A program made the translations under genes and the position numbers. From positions 558,001 to 622,000 of the forward strand of contig NZ_JAIOTY010000002.1 of assembly GCF_019931275.1 (NCBI RefSeq): DNA of 64,000 nt, read 5' to 3'. The number at the start of each line of letters is the position of its first letter. Position 1 is the stretch's first letter. Positions 56,259 to 64,000 of the stretch are shown here, in pieces. The notes under the pieces were generated by a model. That model made no database searches. It saw only the letters and a list, made by a program, of their open reading frames with translations, and was not told where the DNA came from. The DNA is from Nitratidesulfovibrio sp. SRB-5 (GTDB lineage Bacteria; Desulfobacterota; Desulfovibrionia; Desulfovibrionales; Desulfovibrionaceae).

Positions 56259-57623
56259 TCAGGATGATTGCCCCAATCGTTCCAGAGCCTGGCGCGCGAG
56301 GTCGAAATCCGGGTCCAGTTCCAGCGCCACCTGCAGGCAGCGTTCGGCGTAGTCGCGCCCGCCCGCCCGCATGAACACAAGGCCCATGTTGAAGGCAATG
56401 GTCTTGTCGCGCCGGGGCAGGTCGGGGTTGATGGCCATGGCCTTCAGCATGTTGGACCGCGCATCGCGGAATTCCTTGCCTTCGGCGAAGGCCATGGACA
56501 TGTTGTAGTACAGGTTTTCATCGTCCGGCGCGATGCGCAGGGCCTTCTGGTATTCGATGGTGGCATCGCGCCACTTGCCCTGCTTGCGCAGGGCGATGCC
56601 CAGGCGGTTGAAGGTGCCCAGGTCGCCACGGTCCAGCATGTCGCCCTTGGCGTCCAGCGCCTTGCGCAGGAAGCGTTCGGCCCGTTCGGGGTCGCGTTCG
56701 CTGTAGATGGTGGCGATGCGTTCGGAAATGTCGCCGATGTAGGCCATGGCCTCGCGCGTGGCCTGGGTGACGGCCAGTTCGAAGAGCTCTTCGGCCTTTT
56801 CCTGGTTGCCCATCTCCACGTGGATTTCGCCCATGTCCACCTTGCGCTCCACGTTGAGGGGCGAGAGGCGGTCCAGCTTTTCCAGGTAGCCCAACTGGGC
56901 CTCGTTGTCGCCGATCTGCTTGTTCAGGTCGGCCAGCTTCTTCAGGGGCTCCAGATACAGGTCGGCGTTGCGGCTGGCCTCTTCGAAGCATTCGCGGGCA
57001 CGGTCCATCTTGCCCAGAGCCTGGTAGGCATCGCCCATAACCAGCAGTCCTGCGGCGCTGTTCGGCTTCAGTTCCAGTATCTTGCGGCAGACCTTCAGGG
57101 CGCTTTCGTGCGAGCCCTGCTGCACCATGGCCCGCGCCGTGTCGATGAGCTGGCCCAGCTTGCCCTGCGGCTTGATGGTGAAGGCGATCTTTTCGATCAG
57201 CGTGTTCACCGAAATGGGCTTGCTGATGAAGTTGTCCGCGCCGATTTCGTGCAGCAGCACCAGGCGCTGCCGTTCCGTCTCGCCGGTGAGGATGATGATC
57301 TTCACGTCCGAGTAGGCGTTCTTGACCTGCCGGACCAGAATGCCGGTGTCGCGCCCTTCCAGCATGCGCTCCATGAACACCAGCACGTTCTTCTTGCGCA
57401 TGGAGACGTCGCGGATGGACTTGATGATGTAATCGGTGTTGGTGACCACCGAAAGAGCGTCCGTGGCGATGGCGAGATGCTTGGAAACCGTGTTGCGCAG
57501 CAGCGAAATGAAATTCTGGTCGTCGCTCACGACAAGAAAGTACCCTTTCTTTTCGTTGATGAATTCGACAACGGTACTTTCGTACTGCTTCTGCTTGAGC
57601 TTGAGGTTGATGTTGCTCGCCAT
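56259..57623 (-). CDS. Pseudo-receiver domain protein with TPR repeats
   Basis: A 454-residue cytoplasmic protein. Residues about 25-150 form a CheY-like receiver that keeps the Thr (IILTGE) and Lys (FISKP) but has Glu85 in place of the phospho-acceptor Asp (LVFMERMLEGRDTG), so it is probably not phosphorylated and may mimic the active state. Residues about 165-450 are TPR repeats (SALKVCRKILELKPNSAAGLLVMGDAYQALGK; later copies WRDATIEYQKALRIAPDDENLYYNMSMAF, YAERCLQVALELDPDF). AAGGAG precedes the ATG at 57623. A scaffold or adaptor role in signalling is inferred. Confidence 0.9.
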   Translation of the reverse strand: MASNINLKLKQKQYESTVVEFINEKKGYFLVVSDDQNFISLLRNTVSKHLAIATDALSVVTNTDYIIKSIRDVSMRKKNVLVFMERMLEGRDTGILVRQVKNAYSDVKIIILTGETERQRLVLLHEIGADNFISKPISVNTLIEKIAFTIKPQGKLGQLIDTARAMVQQGSHESALKVCRKILELKPNSAAGLLVMGDAYQALGKMDRARECFEEASRNADLYLEPLKKLADLNKQIGDNEAQLGYLEKLDRLSPLNVERKVDMGEIHVEMGNQEKAEELFELAVTQATREAMAYIGDISERIATIYSERDPERAERFLRKALDAKGDMLDRGDLGTFNRLGIALRKQGKWRDATIEYQKALRIAPDDENLYYNMSMAFAEGKEFRDARSNMLKAMAINPDLPRRDKTIAFNMGLVFMRAGGRDYAERCLQVALELDPDFDLARQALERLGQSS

Positions 57624-58016
57624 GCTTGCTCCTTGCGGCACGCTTCCCCCCCGCAGAGGTCGCAGGCCTGTGAGTGTGTTGCCCGTGCCGGGCACGGGCT
57701 GCAACGTTAGGTATGCGTTCCGGGCTTGTCAATGCAGCAGCGCCTGGCCCGCCTGGGTAAGGTCACGGCTGACCCTCCTGGGCAGGCAACGCTGACTCGC
57801 CTGGACAGGCAGCGCCTGATCCGCCTTGGTACGTCAGGGCGGGCATGCCTGGACAAGCGGCAACTGCGTTGCTCGGAGCATTTTGCGCAGACTGCCCCGC
57901 CCGTAATCGTATCACGGTCCGCAGGGCGTGGCGAGCCGTGCGTGTTCGCTCTCCTGCGCGTGGCCACGGAGCCTGCGGGTGTCCCTCCTGCGCTGCCTGG
58001 GCAGCGGCGCCGCCAG
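57624..58016. other. Intergenic region with degenerate ~23-bp direct repeats
   Basis: No gene is seen. At about 57741-57835 three to four degenerate copies of a CTGACTCGCCTGGACAGGCA-like unit occur, each itself partly palindromic (CCTGG/CAGG). The promoter of the leftward pseudo-receiver gene should lie between 57624 and 57740. Confidence 0.5.
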
Positions 58017-58766
58017 CTATTTCCGGGCCGCGCCCTGCGCCGCCACGGCCTTTGCCTTGGCCTCGGCCACGGCAGGATCGCCAAGGTAACGGTGTCCCAA
58101 CGGGCGCAGCGTGCCGTCCAGGGTGTAGACCAGCGGCAGCCCGGTGGGGATGTTCAGCCTGGTGACGGCTTCCGGGGTCATGCCGTCCAGATGCATGACC
58201 AGGGCGCGCAGGCTGTTGCCGTGGGCCGCCACCAGCACCCGCTGTCCGGCCAGCACCTGCGGCGCGATGACGTCGTGCCAGTAGGGCAGCACGCGGGCCA
58301 CGGTTTCCTTCAGGCTTTCGCTGGCGGGCAGCACGTCGGGCGCAAGGCCCGCGTAGCGGGCATCCCCGGCGGGGCTGCGCGGATCGTCGGCGGGCAGGGG
58401 CGGGGGCGGGGTGTCGTAGCTGCGCCGCCATTCGAACACCTGTTCTTCGCCGAAGCGGGCGGCGGTCTCCGCCTTGTCCAGCCCTTGCAGGCCGCCGTAG
58501 TGGCGTTCGTTGAGCCGCCAGTGCTTGTGCACCGGCAGCCAGGACAGCCCCATTTCGTGCTGCACGATGTACAGGGTGCGGATGGCCCGGGTAAGCACCG
58601 AGGTATGGCAGACGTCGAAGGTCAGTCCCTCGTCCGCCAGCAGGCGGGCGGCGTCGCGCGCCTCCTGTTCGCCCTCGGGCGAAAGGTCCACGTCGGTCCA
58701 GCCGGTGAAGCGGTTTTCCAGATTCCACGCGCTTTGCCCGTGACGCAGAAGTACCAGCGTATGCAT
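58017..58766 (-). CDS. gpmA: 2,3-bisphosphoglycerate-dependent phosphoglycerate mutase
   Basis: Interconverts 3- and 2-phosphoglycerate in glycolysis and gluconeogenesis. The 249-residue histidine-phosphatase fold has the catalytic [10 protein letters not shown] (His9), [15 protein letters not shown] and [12 protein letters not shown] with the second His. GGGAGG lies before the ATG. An Ala/Lys-rich tail is slightly longer than usual. Confidence 0.95.
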   Translation of the reverse strand: MHTLVLLRHGQSAWNLENRFTGWTDVDLSPEGEQEARDAARLLADEGLTFDVCHTSVLTRAIRTLYIVQHEMGLSWLPVHKHWRLNERHYGGLQGLDKAETAARFGEEQVFEWRRSYDTPPPPLPADDPRSPAGDARYAGLAPDVLPASESLKETVARVLPYWHDVIAPQVLAGQRVLVAAHGNSLRALVMHLDGMTPEAVTRLNIPTGLPLVYTLDGTLRPLGHRYLGDPAVAEAKAKAVAAQGAARK

Positions 58767-58885
58767 GTTGCCTCCCGTCGGCCCACTGGGGCGCCATTTG
58801 CGATCGGCGCCCGTGCCCGTGCCGGGCGCCCGGCCAGTCGGCGGCCAGTCGGCGGCCAGTCGGTGGCCTGTCGGCTGGCAGCCGG

Positions 58886-60361
58886 TCAGTCGGTCGTCTG
58901 GATGTTGTACCCCTTCAGCTTGCGGTACAGATGGCTGCGCTCGATGCCCACGGCCTCGGCCAGCCGGGTGACGTTGCCGCCGCACTCCGCAAGCCGCGCG
59001 GCCAGGTATTGCGCCTCGAAGGCGGCGCGGGCGGCCTTCAGGTCCATGCCGGGGGCCAGCAGCGCGGCCATGTCGGGCAGGTGGTCCGGAAGCGGGTCGC
59101 CCCCCTGGCCGGTGGTTGCTCCGGTGCCGGACGCGGCCCTGCCGCCCGCCGCCGTTGCCGCCCCCGCACTGCCGTTCATGCCTGCGCCGGACCGGGGCAG
59201 GAATTCCGGCGGCAGCATGGACCGCGTCACCTCCAGACCCGCATGCAGGATGAGCATGCGTTCCACGAAGTTGCGCAGTTCGCGCACGTTGCCGGGCCAC
59301 GGGTAGCGCGCCAGCGCTTCCTGCGCGTCGGGGGCGAAGGTGGCCGGGCGCACGCCGTAGTCGCGGGCCAGACGCTGCGCGAACAGCTCGATGAGCAGGG
59401 GCACGTCGCCCTCGCGTTCGCGCAGGGGGGGCAGCACCAGCGGGAACACCCGCAGCCGGTAGTACAGGTCCTCGCGGAAGGTGCCGGCGGCGATCTCGTC
59501 CTCCAGGTTCTTGTTGGTGGCGGCGATCACGCGCACGTCCACGCGCATGGTGCGGTGGCCGCCCACCCGTTCGAACTGCTGTTCCTGCAATATGCGCAGT
59601 ATCTTGGCCTGGGTCTTCAGGCTCATGTCGCCGATTTCGTCCAGGAACAGCGTGCCCTTGTGGGCCATTTCGAACTTGCCCGCCTTGGCCGAATCCGCCC
59701 CGGTGAAGGCGCCCTTTTCATGCCCGAACAGTTCGCTTTCGATGAGCTCTTCCGGAATGGCCGCGCAGTTCACGGCCACCAGAGGCCGGTCGGCTCGGCG
59801 GCTGCCCGCGTGGATGGCCCGCGCCGCCAGTTCCTTGCCGGTGCCGTTTTCTCCGGTGATCAGCACCCATGCGTCGGTGGGGGCCACCCGCGCGATCTGG
59901 CCGCGCAGGGTCTCCATCACCGGCGAGCGACCGTTCATCTCGTCGGCGTGGGCCGTGGGCAGGCTGTCGCGCAGGGCCTCGTTCTCTCGGCGCAGGTCGC
60001 CGTATTCCAGGGCGCGCTGGGCGGCGATGAGCACCTTTTCCAGCGAGAGGGGCTTTTCGATGAAGTCGTGCGCGCCCTTGCGGATGGCGTTGACCGCCGT
60101 TTCGATGGTGCCGTGGCCGGAGATCATGATCACCGGCAGGTCGGGGCGCTGGGCGTGCAGCTGGTCCAGCACGGCCAGTCCGTCCATGCCGGGCATCCAG
60201 ATGTCCAGGAACACCAGGTCGGGCGTCTCGCGCGCCAGCAGGGCCAGGCCGTCCTCGCCGCTGGGTGCCTCAAGCACCTCGAAGCCTTCGTCCTCGAGAA
60301 TGCCGCGCAGGGAGAAGCGGATGCCGTCTTCGTCGTCGATGATCAGGATGCGGGCGTGCAT
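58886..60361 (-). CDS. Sigma-54-dependent response regulator, NtrX-like
   Basis: Enhancer-binding activator probably phosphorylated by the NtrY-like kinase encoded upstream in the same cluster. The 491-residue protein has a receiver about 1-120 (Asp53 in [11 protein letters not shown]), AAA+ domain about 145-380 with [23 protein letters not shown] and [13 protein letters not shown], and a C-terminal Fis-type HTH ([24 protein letters not shown]). A Gly/Ala/Thr-rich linker separates the last two. The start at 60361 has only a weak ribosome-binding site; upstream frame extension is rejected. Confidence 0.93.
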   Translation of the reverse strand: MHARILIIDDEDGIRFSLRGILEDEGFEVLEAPSGEDGLALLARETPDLVFLDIWMPGMDGLAVLDQLHAQRPDLPVIMISGHGTIETAVNAIRKGAHDFIEKPLSLEKVLIAAQRALEYGDLRRENEALRDSLPTAHADEMNGRSPVMETLRGQIARVAPTDAWVLITGENGTGKELAARAIHAGSRRADRPLVAVNCAAIPEELIESELFGHEKGAFTGADSAKAGKFEMAHKGTLFLDEIGDMSLKTQAKILRILQEQQFERVGGHRTMRVDVRVIAATNKNLEDEIAAGTFREDLYYRLRVFPLVLPPLREREGDVPLLIELFAQRLARDYGVRPATFAPDAQEALARYPWPGNVRELRNFVERMLILHAGLEVTRSMLPPEFLPRSGAGMNGSAGAATAAGGRAASGTGATTGQGGDPLPDHLPDMAALLAPGMDLKAARAAFEAQYLAARLAECGGNVTRLAEAVGIERSHLYRKLKGYNIQTTD

Positions 60362-60393
60362 GGTATGTCCGGTTGCGGGTGCGAAGGGGGTGG

Positions 60394-61842
60394 TCAGGAA
60401 AGGATGAAGCCGTCGTGGAACAGGCTGACGCACACGTCCACCACGTTGCGGTCGTACCGCGTGCCGCGCCCGGCGGCAATCTCCGCCAGGGCCGGGCCCA
60501 GCCCCAGCGAGGCGCGGTAGGGCCGGTGCGAGGACATGGCCTCCACCACGTCGGCCACGGCCAGGATACGCGCCTCGGGCAGGACGTCGTCGCCGGAAAG
60601 GGCGTTGGGGTAGCCGGTGCCGTCCAGCCGTTCGTGGTGTTGCAGCACGATCTGGGCCACCGGCCAGGGAAACTCGATTTCTTTCAGGATGTCGTAGCCC
60701 ACCTGGCTGTGGGTGCGCATGATGCCCATTTCCAGGTCGGACAGGCGGGTAGGCTTGGCCAGTATTTCCGCAGGGATGTGAATTTTTCCGATGTCATGCA
60801 GCATGCCCGCCACGCGCAGCCCTTCCAGCCGTTCGCCGGAAAGTCCCAGCCGCACGGCCATGGCGTGGGCCAGTTCCGCCACGCGAGCCTGATGGCCCGC
60901 CGTGTACGGGTCGCGCTTTTCAGAGGCGGTGGCCAGGGCGGAAACGGTCTGGCGCAGGGTGCGGCGCAAATCCTCCACGCTGCGGCGCAGGGCCGCTTCG
61001 GACTGGCGGCGCTCTGTGATGTCGCGGAACACCAGCACCGTGCCCACCCTGCGACCGTCCGGGTCGGCCAGGGACGAGGCGCTCATTTCGATGGGATGCG
61101 CGCGACCGTCGGGACCGTGCACGAAGGCTTCGGTCATGGCCGTGGGCCCCGCGTGAGCGGCAGGGGCGGTTGCGCCCATGGAAACGGACGGAACGGCGCC
61201 GGACAGGGAAGTGCCCATGCCCCCGGGCTGGGGCGGGGCCAGCAGATCGTTGGGATCTTGCAGGCTGTGGCCGTGAACGCCGGGCCGGATGTCCACGTGC
61301 TCCGCGAAATGGCGGTCGATGCAGGTGTGGTGGTCGGCGCCGGTCATGGCCTCGGCACTGGCGTTGATGTAGGTGATGCGGCCATGGCGGTCCACGGTGA
61401 GCACCGCGTCGGCGATGGAGCGCAGGGTGGTGGCGAACCAGCGTTCCTTGCGCCGGGTTTCGTGATCCACCTGGTGCTTGTACAGTGCCATCTCGATGGA
61501 CGTGCGCAGGTCGCGGTCCTCGAAGGGCTTCAGCAGGTAGCCGAACGGCTCGGTGATCTTGGCGCGTTGCAGGGTTTCCGGATCCTCGTGCGCGGTCATG
61601 TAGATGACGGGCACGGGGTGGATGCCCAGGATGCGTCCGGCGGCATCGATGCCGTCCATGCCCTCGCCGAGCACGATGTCCATCAGCACGAGGTCGGGCT
61701 TTTCGTTGCGGGCCGCGGCCACGGCCTGTTCTCCGCTGGTGGCCAGCATCGGTTCGCCATAGCCGAGCGAGCGCAGCCTGCGGCGCATGTCCAGCGCCGA
61801 AACGGCCTCGTCCTCGACCAGCAGTATCTTGCAGTATGCCAT
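60394..61842 (-). CDS. Response regulator with PAS and HD-GYP domains (c-di-GMP phosphodiesterase)
   Basis: A 482-residue protein predicted to hydrolyse c-di-GMP. Receiver about 1-125 (Asp55 in VLMDIVLGEGMDG), PAS about 140-285 with an internal Pro/Gly/Ala-rich insertion, and HD-GYP about 300-475. The catalytic residues HDIGK and HHERLDGTGYP are intact. It lies 32 bp upstream of the NtrX-like gene and is probably co-transcribed. Together with the diguanylate cyclase at 39-41 kb it shows that both arms of c-di-GMP turnover are present. Confidence 0.93.
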   Translation of the reverse strand: MAYCKILLVEDEAVSALDMRRRLRSLGYGEPMLATSGEQAVAAARNEKPDLVLMDIVLGEGMDGIDAAGRILGIHPVPVIYMTAHEDPETLQRAKITEPFGYLLKPFEDRDLRTSIEMALYKHQVDHETRRKERWFATTLRSIADAVLTVDRHGRITYINASAEAMTGADHHTCIDRHFAEHVDIRPGVHGHSLQDPNDLLAPPQPGGMGTSLSGAVPSVSMGATAPAAHAGPTAMTEAFVHGPDGRAHPIEMSASSLADPDGRRVGTVLVFRDITERRQSEAALRRSVEDLRRTLRQTVSALATASEKRDPYTAGHQARVAELAHAMAVRLGLSGERLEGLRVAGMLHDIGKIHIPAEILAKPTRLSDLEMGIMRTHSQVGYDILKEIEFPWPVAQIVLQHHERLDGTGYPNALSGDDVLPEARILAVADVVEAMSSHRPYRASLGLGPALAEIAAGRGTRYDRNVVDVCVSLFHDGFILS

Positions 61843-61904
61843 GCCCGCTCCGGAGCTGTGGGATGTCGTGTTGGGCGCCGGGAGAATTTCGGGCGCGGTA
61901 TGCG

Positions 61905-62879
61905 TCAGGCGGCCAGCAGGTCCGCCAGCGCCGCGCGCAAGGCGGGGAAGCGGAACGTGTAGCCGGAATCGGCCAGACGGCCCGGCGGAGTCACCTGCCC
62001 GGCCAGCAGGGCCTCTTCCGCCAGTTCACCCAGGGCCAGACGCAGGGCAAAGGCGGGCACGGGCGGCGCGGGCAGCCAGGCCGGGCGCCCCACGGCGCGG
62101 TTCAGTTCCGCCGTGAATCCGGCGTTGTCCACGGCCTGCGGCGCGGCAAGGTTGTACGGGCCGGAGCATGACGGGGTATCCAGCAGGTGCAGGATGGCCC
62201 CCACCTCGTCCGCCAGGTGTATCCACGGGAACGGCTGCCTGCCGCTGCCCAGCGGACCGCCCAGCCAGGCCCGGAACGCGGGCAGCATGCGCGCCAGCGC
62301 GCCCCCGGCCCCCAGCACCACGCCGCTGCGAATGATGCAGCGGCGCACGCCCATGGCTTGCGCCGGAGCGGACGACGCCTCCCAGCGGGCGCAGGTTTCC
62401 GCCAGAAATCCGGTGCCCGGCGGGTCGCCTTCAGCACAGAGGGGGGCGGCGGCCATGTCGGACCAGGCACCATAATAGCCCACAGCCGACGCCTGTACCA
62501 GCACCGTCGGAGGCACCGTCGGAGGCACCGCCGGAAGCTCCGCGCCGTTCATGGCGCCCAGCGCCGCAGCCACGGCCTGCCCGGCGGCTACGCGGCTGTC
62601 CACGATGCGCGTCTTGCGCTGCGGCGTCCAGCGGCCGCCGGCGATGTTTTCGCCCAGCAGATTGACCACCGCCTGCGTGCCCTCCAGCAGGCGGGCCAGG
62701 GATTCCGGGTCGCGCCCGTTCCATGCGGCTTGGACGACGCCCTGCGCAGGGACGACACCCGGCGCGGGGGCGGGGCGCGGCGCGCGCGACAAAACGGTGA
62801 CCATATCGCCCCGGGCCAGCAAGGCGCGAGCGAGGGCAGAACCGATGAAACCCGTACCGCCAAGGATGGCGACGTGCAT
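61905..62879 (-). CDS. TIGR01777-family NAD(P)-dependent epimerase (YfcH-like)
   Basis: Short-chain dehydrogenase/epimerase fold of unknown substrate. The 324-residue protein has the Rossmann motif GGTGFIGS at 7-14, NLLGENIAGGRWTPQRK, SAVGYYG and the C-terminal DUF1731 segment (PVPAFALRLALGELAEEALLAGQ). A VPPTVPPTV duplication occurs near residue 120. It is placed between the kinase and regulator genes of the signalling cluster, with short gaps, suggesting co-transcription. Confidence 0.9.
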   Translation of the reverse strand: MHVAILGGTGFIGSALARALLARGDMVTVLSRAPRPAPAPGVVPAQGVVQAAWNGRDPESLARLLEGTQAVVNLLGENIAGGRWTPQRKTRIVDSRVAAGQAVAAALGAMNGAELPAVPPTVPPTVLVQASAVGYYGAWSDMAAAPLCAEGDPPGTGFLAETCARWEASSAPAQAMGVRRCIIRSGVVLGAGGALARMLPAFRAWLGGPLGSGRQPFPWIHLADEVGAILHLLDTPSCSGPYNLAAPQAVDNAGFTAELNRAVGRPAWLPAPPVPAFALRLALGELAEEALLAGQVTPPGRLADSGYTFRFPALRAALADLLAA

Positions 62880-62971
62880 GCGGAAACTCCGTGGCGTGTG
62901 CCGCAGTGGGCGAGGAAAGGGGCCGCGACCGCGCACCGTGCGCGGCGCGCGGTGCACTGGTATACGTTCTC

Positions 62972-64000
62972 TTATGCCACAGGAAGCTCGACGGTGACAA
63001 CGGTGCCCGTGGAGGCGGTGGGGCCGGGAGTGCGTGAGGGGCGCAGCGTGTGCGGCCCGTCTGGCCCGTGCGGCCTGTCTGGTCCGTTTGGCCCGTCCGG
63101 CGTGACCGGCGTGACCGGCGCGACCAGTGCGACCGGTGCATCGGGCGCGACCGGTGCATCGGGCATGACCAGTGCATCGGGCGTGCGCGGGACGGCATGG
63201 GCGCGCACGTAGCCGCGGTGGTCCGACACCACGGACTTCACGATAGTCAGCCCAAGGCCCGTGCCGCCCTTCTTGCGCGAAAAGTAGGGTTCGAACAGGC
63301 GCGATCGTTCTTCCGGCGTCAGGCCGGGGCCGTTGTCGGCCACGTCCACCCGCACCAGGTTCAGGGCCGTGTTGTGCACGGCGGTGATGGTAACCGCGCC
63401 GTCTGTGCGGCCTTGCAGCACTTCCGCCGCGTTGGTCAGGATGTTCAGGAAGGCCCGGTGCAGCGCTTCCTGGTCCATGGGCAGCACCGGCAGCGGCGCG
63501 GGAATGTCCAGCGTCCACACGATGTTGCTGTGGCTGTTGCGGAACAGGGCGGTCAGTTCCTCCAGCAGCGGGGTGAGGTTGCCGGGCCGGGGGGTTACCT
63601 CCGGCAGTTTGGCGAAGGCGGAGAATTCTTCCACCATCTGTTGCAGGTGTTCCACCTGGCGCACGATGAGGTCGGTGCACTGGCCGAACACGGGGTCGCC
63701 CACGGCACCGGCGAACTTTCGTTCCAGCCGCTGGGCCGAAAGCTTGATGGGGGTGAGCGGGTTCTTGATCTCGTGGGCGATGCGCCGCGCCACCTCGCGC
63801 CAGGCGGCCATGCGCTGCATGCGCTCAAGCTCGGTGATGTCCTCGAACACGGCCACCGCGCCCCGGTACTCGCCCTCGGGCGTGGTGAGACTGACAGAGG
63901 TGAGCAGCAGCTTCAGGGCGCGGTCACCCTTGCCGTATTCCACCTGGCGCTGCCAGCGGCGACCGGGCCGGGCGCGCACCTCGTCCAGCATTTCGCGGTT
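62972..64000 (-). CDS. NtrY-like sensor histidine kinase (5' part cut by window)
   Basis: The last ~343 residues are visible. They comprise the end of a PAS domain (AVAVFEDITELERMQR), HisKA with RRIAHEIKNPLTPIKLSAQRL, and HATPase with NILTNAAEVL, VADNGPGL and GGTGLGLTIVKSVV. Between the G2 box and the final strand (GTVVTVELPVA) the ATPase domain carries a ~65-residue insertion of PDAP/VAPVTPDGPNG-like repeats, which is unusual. The N-terminal membrane part lies beyond the right edge. It is the probable partner of the NtrX-like regulator. Confidence 0.92.
   Translation of the reverse strand, partial: NREMLDEVRARPGRRWQRQVEYGKGDRALKLLLTSVSLTTPEGEYRGAVAVFEDITELERMQRMAAWREVARRIAHEIKNPLTPIKLSAQRLERKFAGAVGDPVFGQCTDLIVRQVEHLQQMVEEFSAFAKLPEVTPRPGNLTPLLEELTALFRNSHSNIVWTLDIPAPLPVLPMDQEALHRAFLNILTNAAEVLQGRTDGAVTITAVHNTALNLVRVDVADNGPGLTPEERSRLFEPYFSRKKGGTGLGLTIVKSVVSDHRGYVRAHAVPRTPDALVMPDAPVAPDAPVALVAPVTPVTPDGPNGPDRPHGPDGPHTLRPSRTPGPTASTGTVVTVELPVA
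63052..63190 (-). repeat. 9-bp-periodic repeats inside the NtrY-like kinase ATPase domain
   Basis: Units such as GGCGTGACC and GGTGCATCGGGCGCGACC (plus strand) repeat with 9- and 18-bp periods and encode Pro-Asp-Ala, Pro-Val and Pro-Asp-Gly tripeptides between conserved kinase segments. Confidence 0.8.

Overview
The window is a GC-rich chromosomal segment of a sulfate-reducing bacterium of the Desulfovibrio / Nitratidesulfovibrio vulgaris group. This is inferred from a periplasmic CbiK cobaltochelatase, a nitrite reductase pair nrfH-nrfA next to a sigma-54 two-component system, a DUF39 homocysteine-synthesis protein, two B12 riboswitches and a LapA-type giant adhesin. No phage, CRISPR array or intact insertion sequence is visible. 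The ends are arbitrary: an ABC substrate-binding gene is cut at the left edge and an NtrY-like kinase gene at the right edge.

Left part (1-4.3 kb): a leftward operon under a cobalamin riboswitch encodes the periplasmic cobaltochelatase CbiK and a BtuCDF-like ABC importer, all translationally coupled. At 4.6-14.4 kb a likely sigma-54 promoter precedes a 2440-residue RTX / von Willebrand A adhesin with a LapA-like N-terminus. A TolC-type outer-membrane exporter is convergent to it. At 15.2-22.6 kb lie nrfR-nrfS (leftward) and nrfHA (rightward); the kinase carries a c-type heme motif in its sensor domain, and a perfect palindrome sits in the divergent region.

Middle part (23-33 kb): a LysE exporter, a cysteine desulfidase / serine dehydratase-like enzyme, tRNA-Glu and tRNA-Gln, a GNAT acetyltransferase, rsgA, glnS and a solitary molybdopterin oxidoreductase. 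Two near-identical 130-bp palindromic repeats sit immediately after the stop codons of glnS and of the molybdopterin enzyme. At 33-38.9 kb a coupled operon livH-M-G-F, a GntR/FCD regulator and a binding protein forms a branched-chain-type ABC system with a GntR-like operator upstream.

Right part (39-64 kb): a PAS-GGDEF diguanylate cyclase, a DUF486 membrane protein, an Arg/Asp-repeat periplasmic protein, a flagellin-like protein, a second cobalamin riboswitch in front of the class III ribonucleotide reductase nrdD, an L,D-transpeptidase with a membrane partner, pyrE, purB, an FmdB zinc ribbon, a 36-residue basic protein, a LarE-like PP-loop enzyme, the DUF39 protein, a pseudo-receiver/TPR protein, gpmA, and a signalling cluster (NtrX-like regulator, REC-PAS-HD-GYP phosphodiesterase, TIGR01777 epimerase, NtrY-like kinase).

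Two themes run through the window. B12 status controls two operons. Biofilm and c-di-GMP functions recur as adhesin, TolC, GGDEF and HD-GYP. A third, structural, theme is the frequent occurrence of short tandem repeats with periods that are multiples of three inside coding linkers, and of similar repeats between genes.
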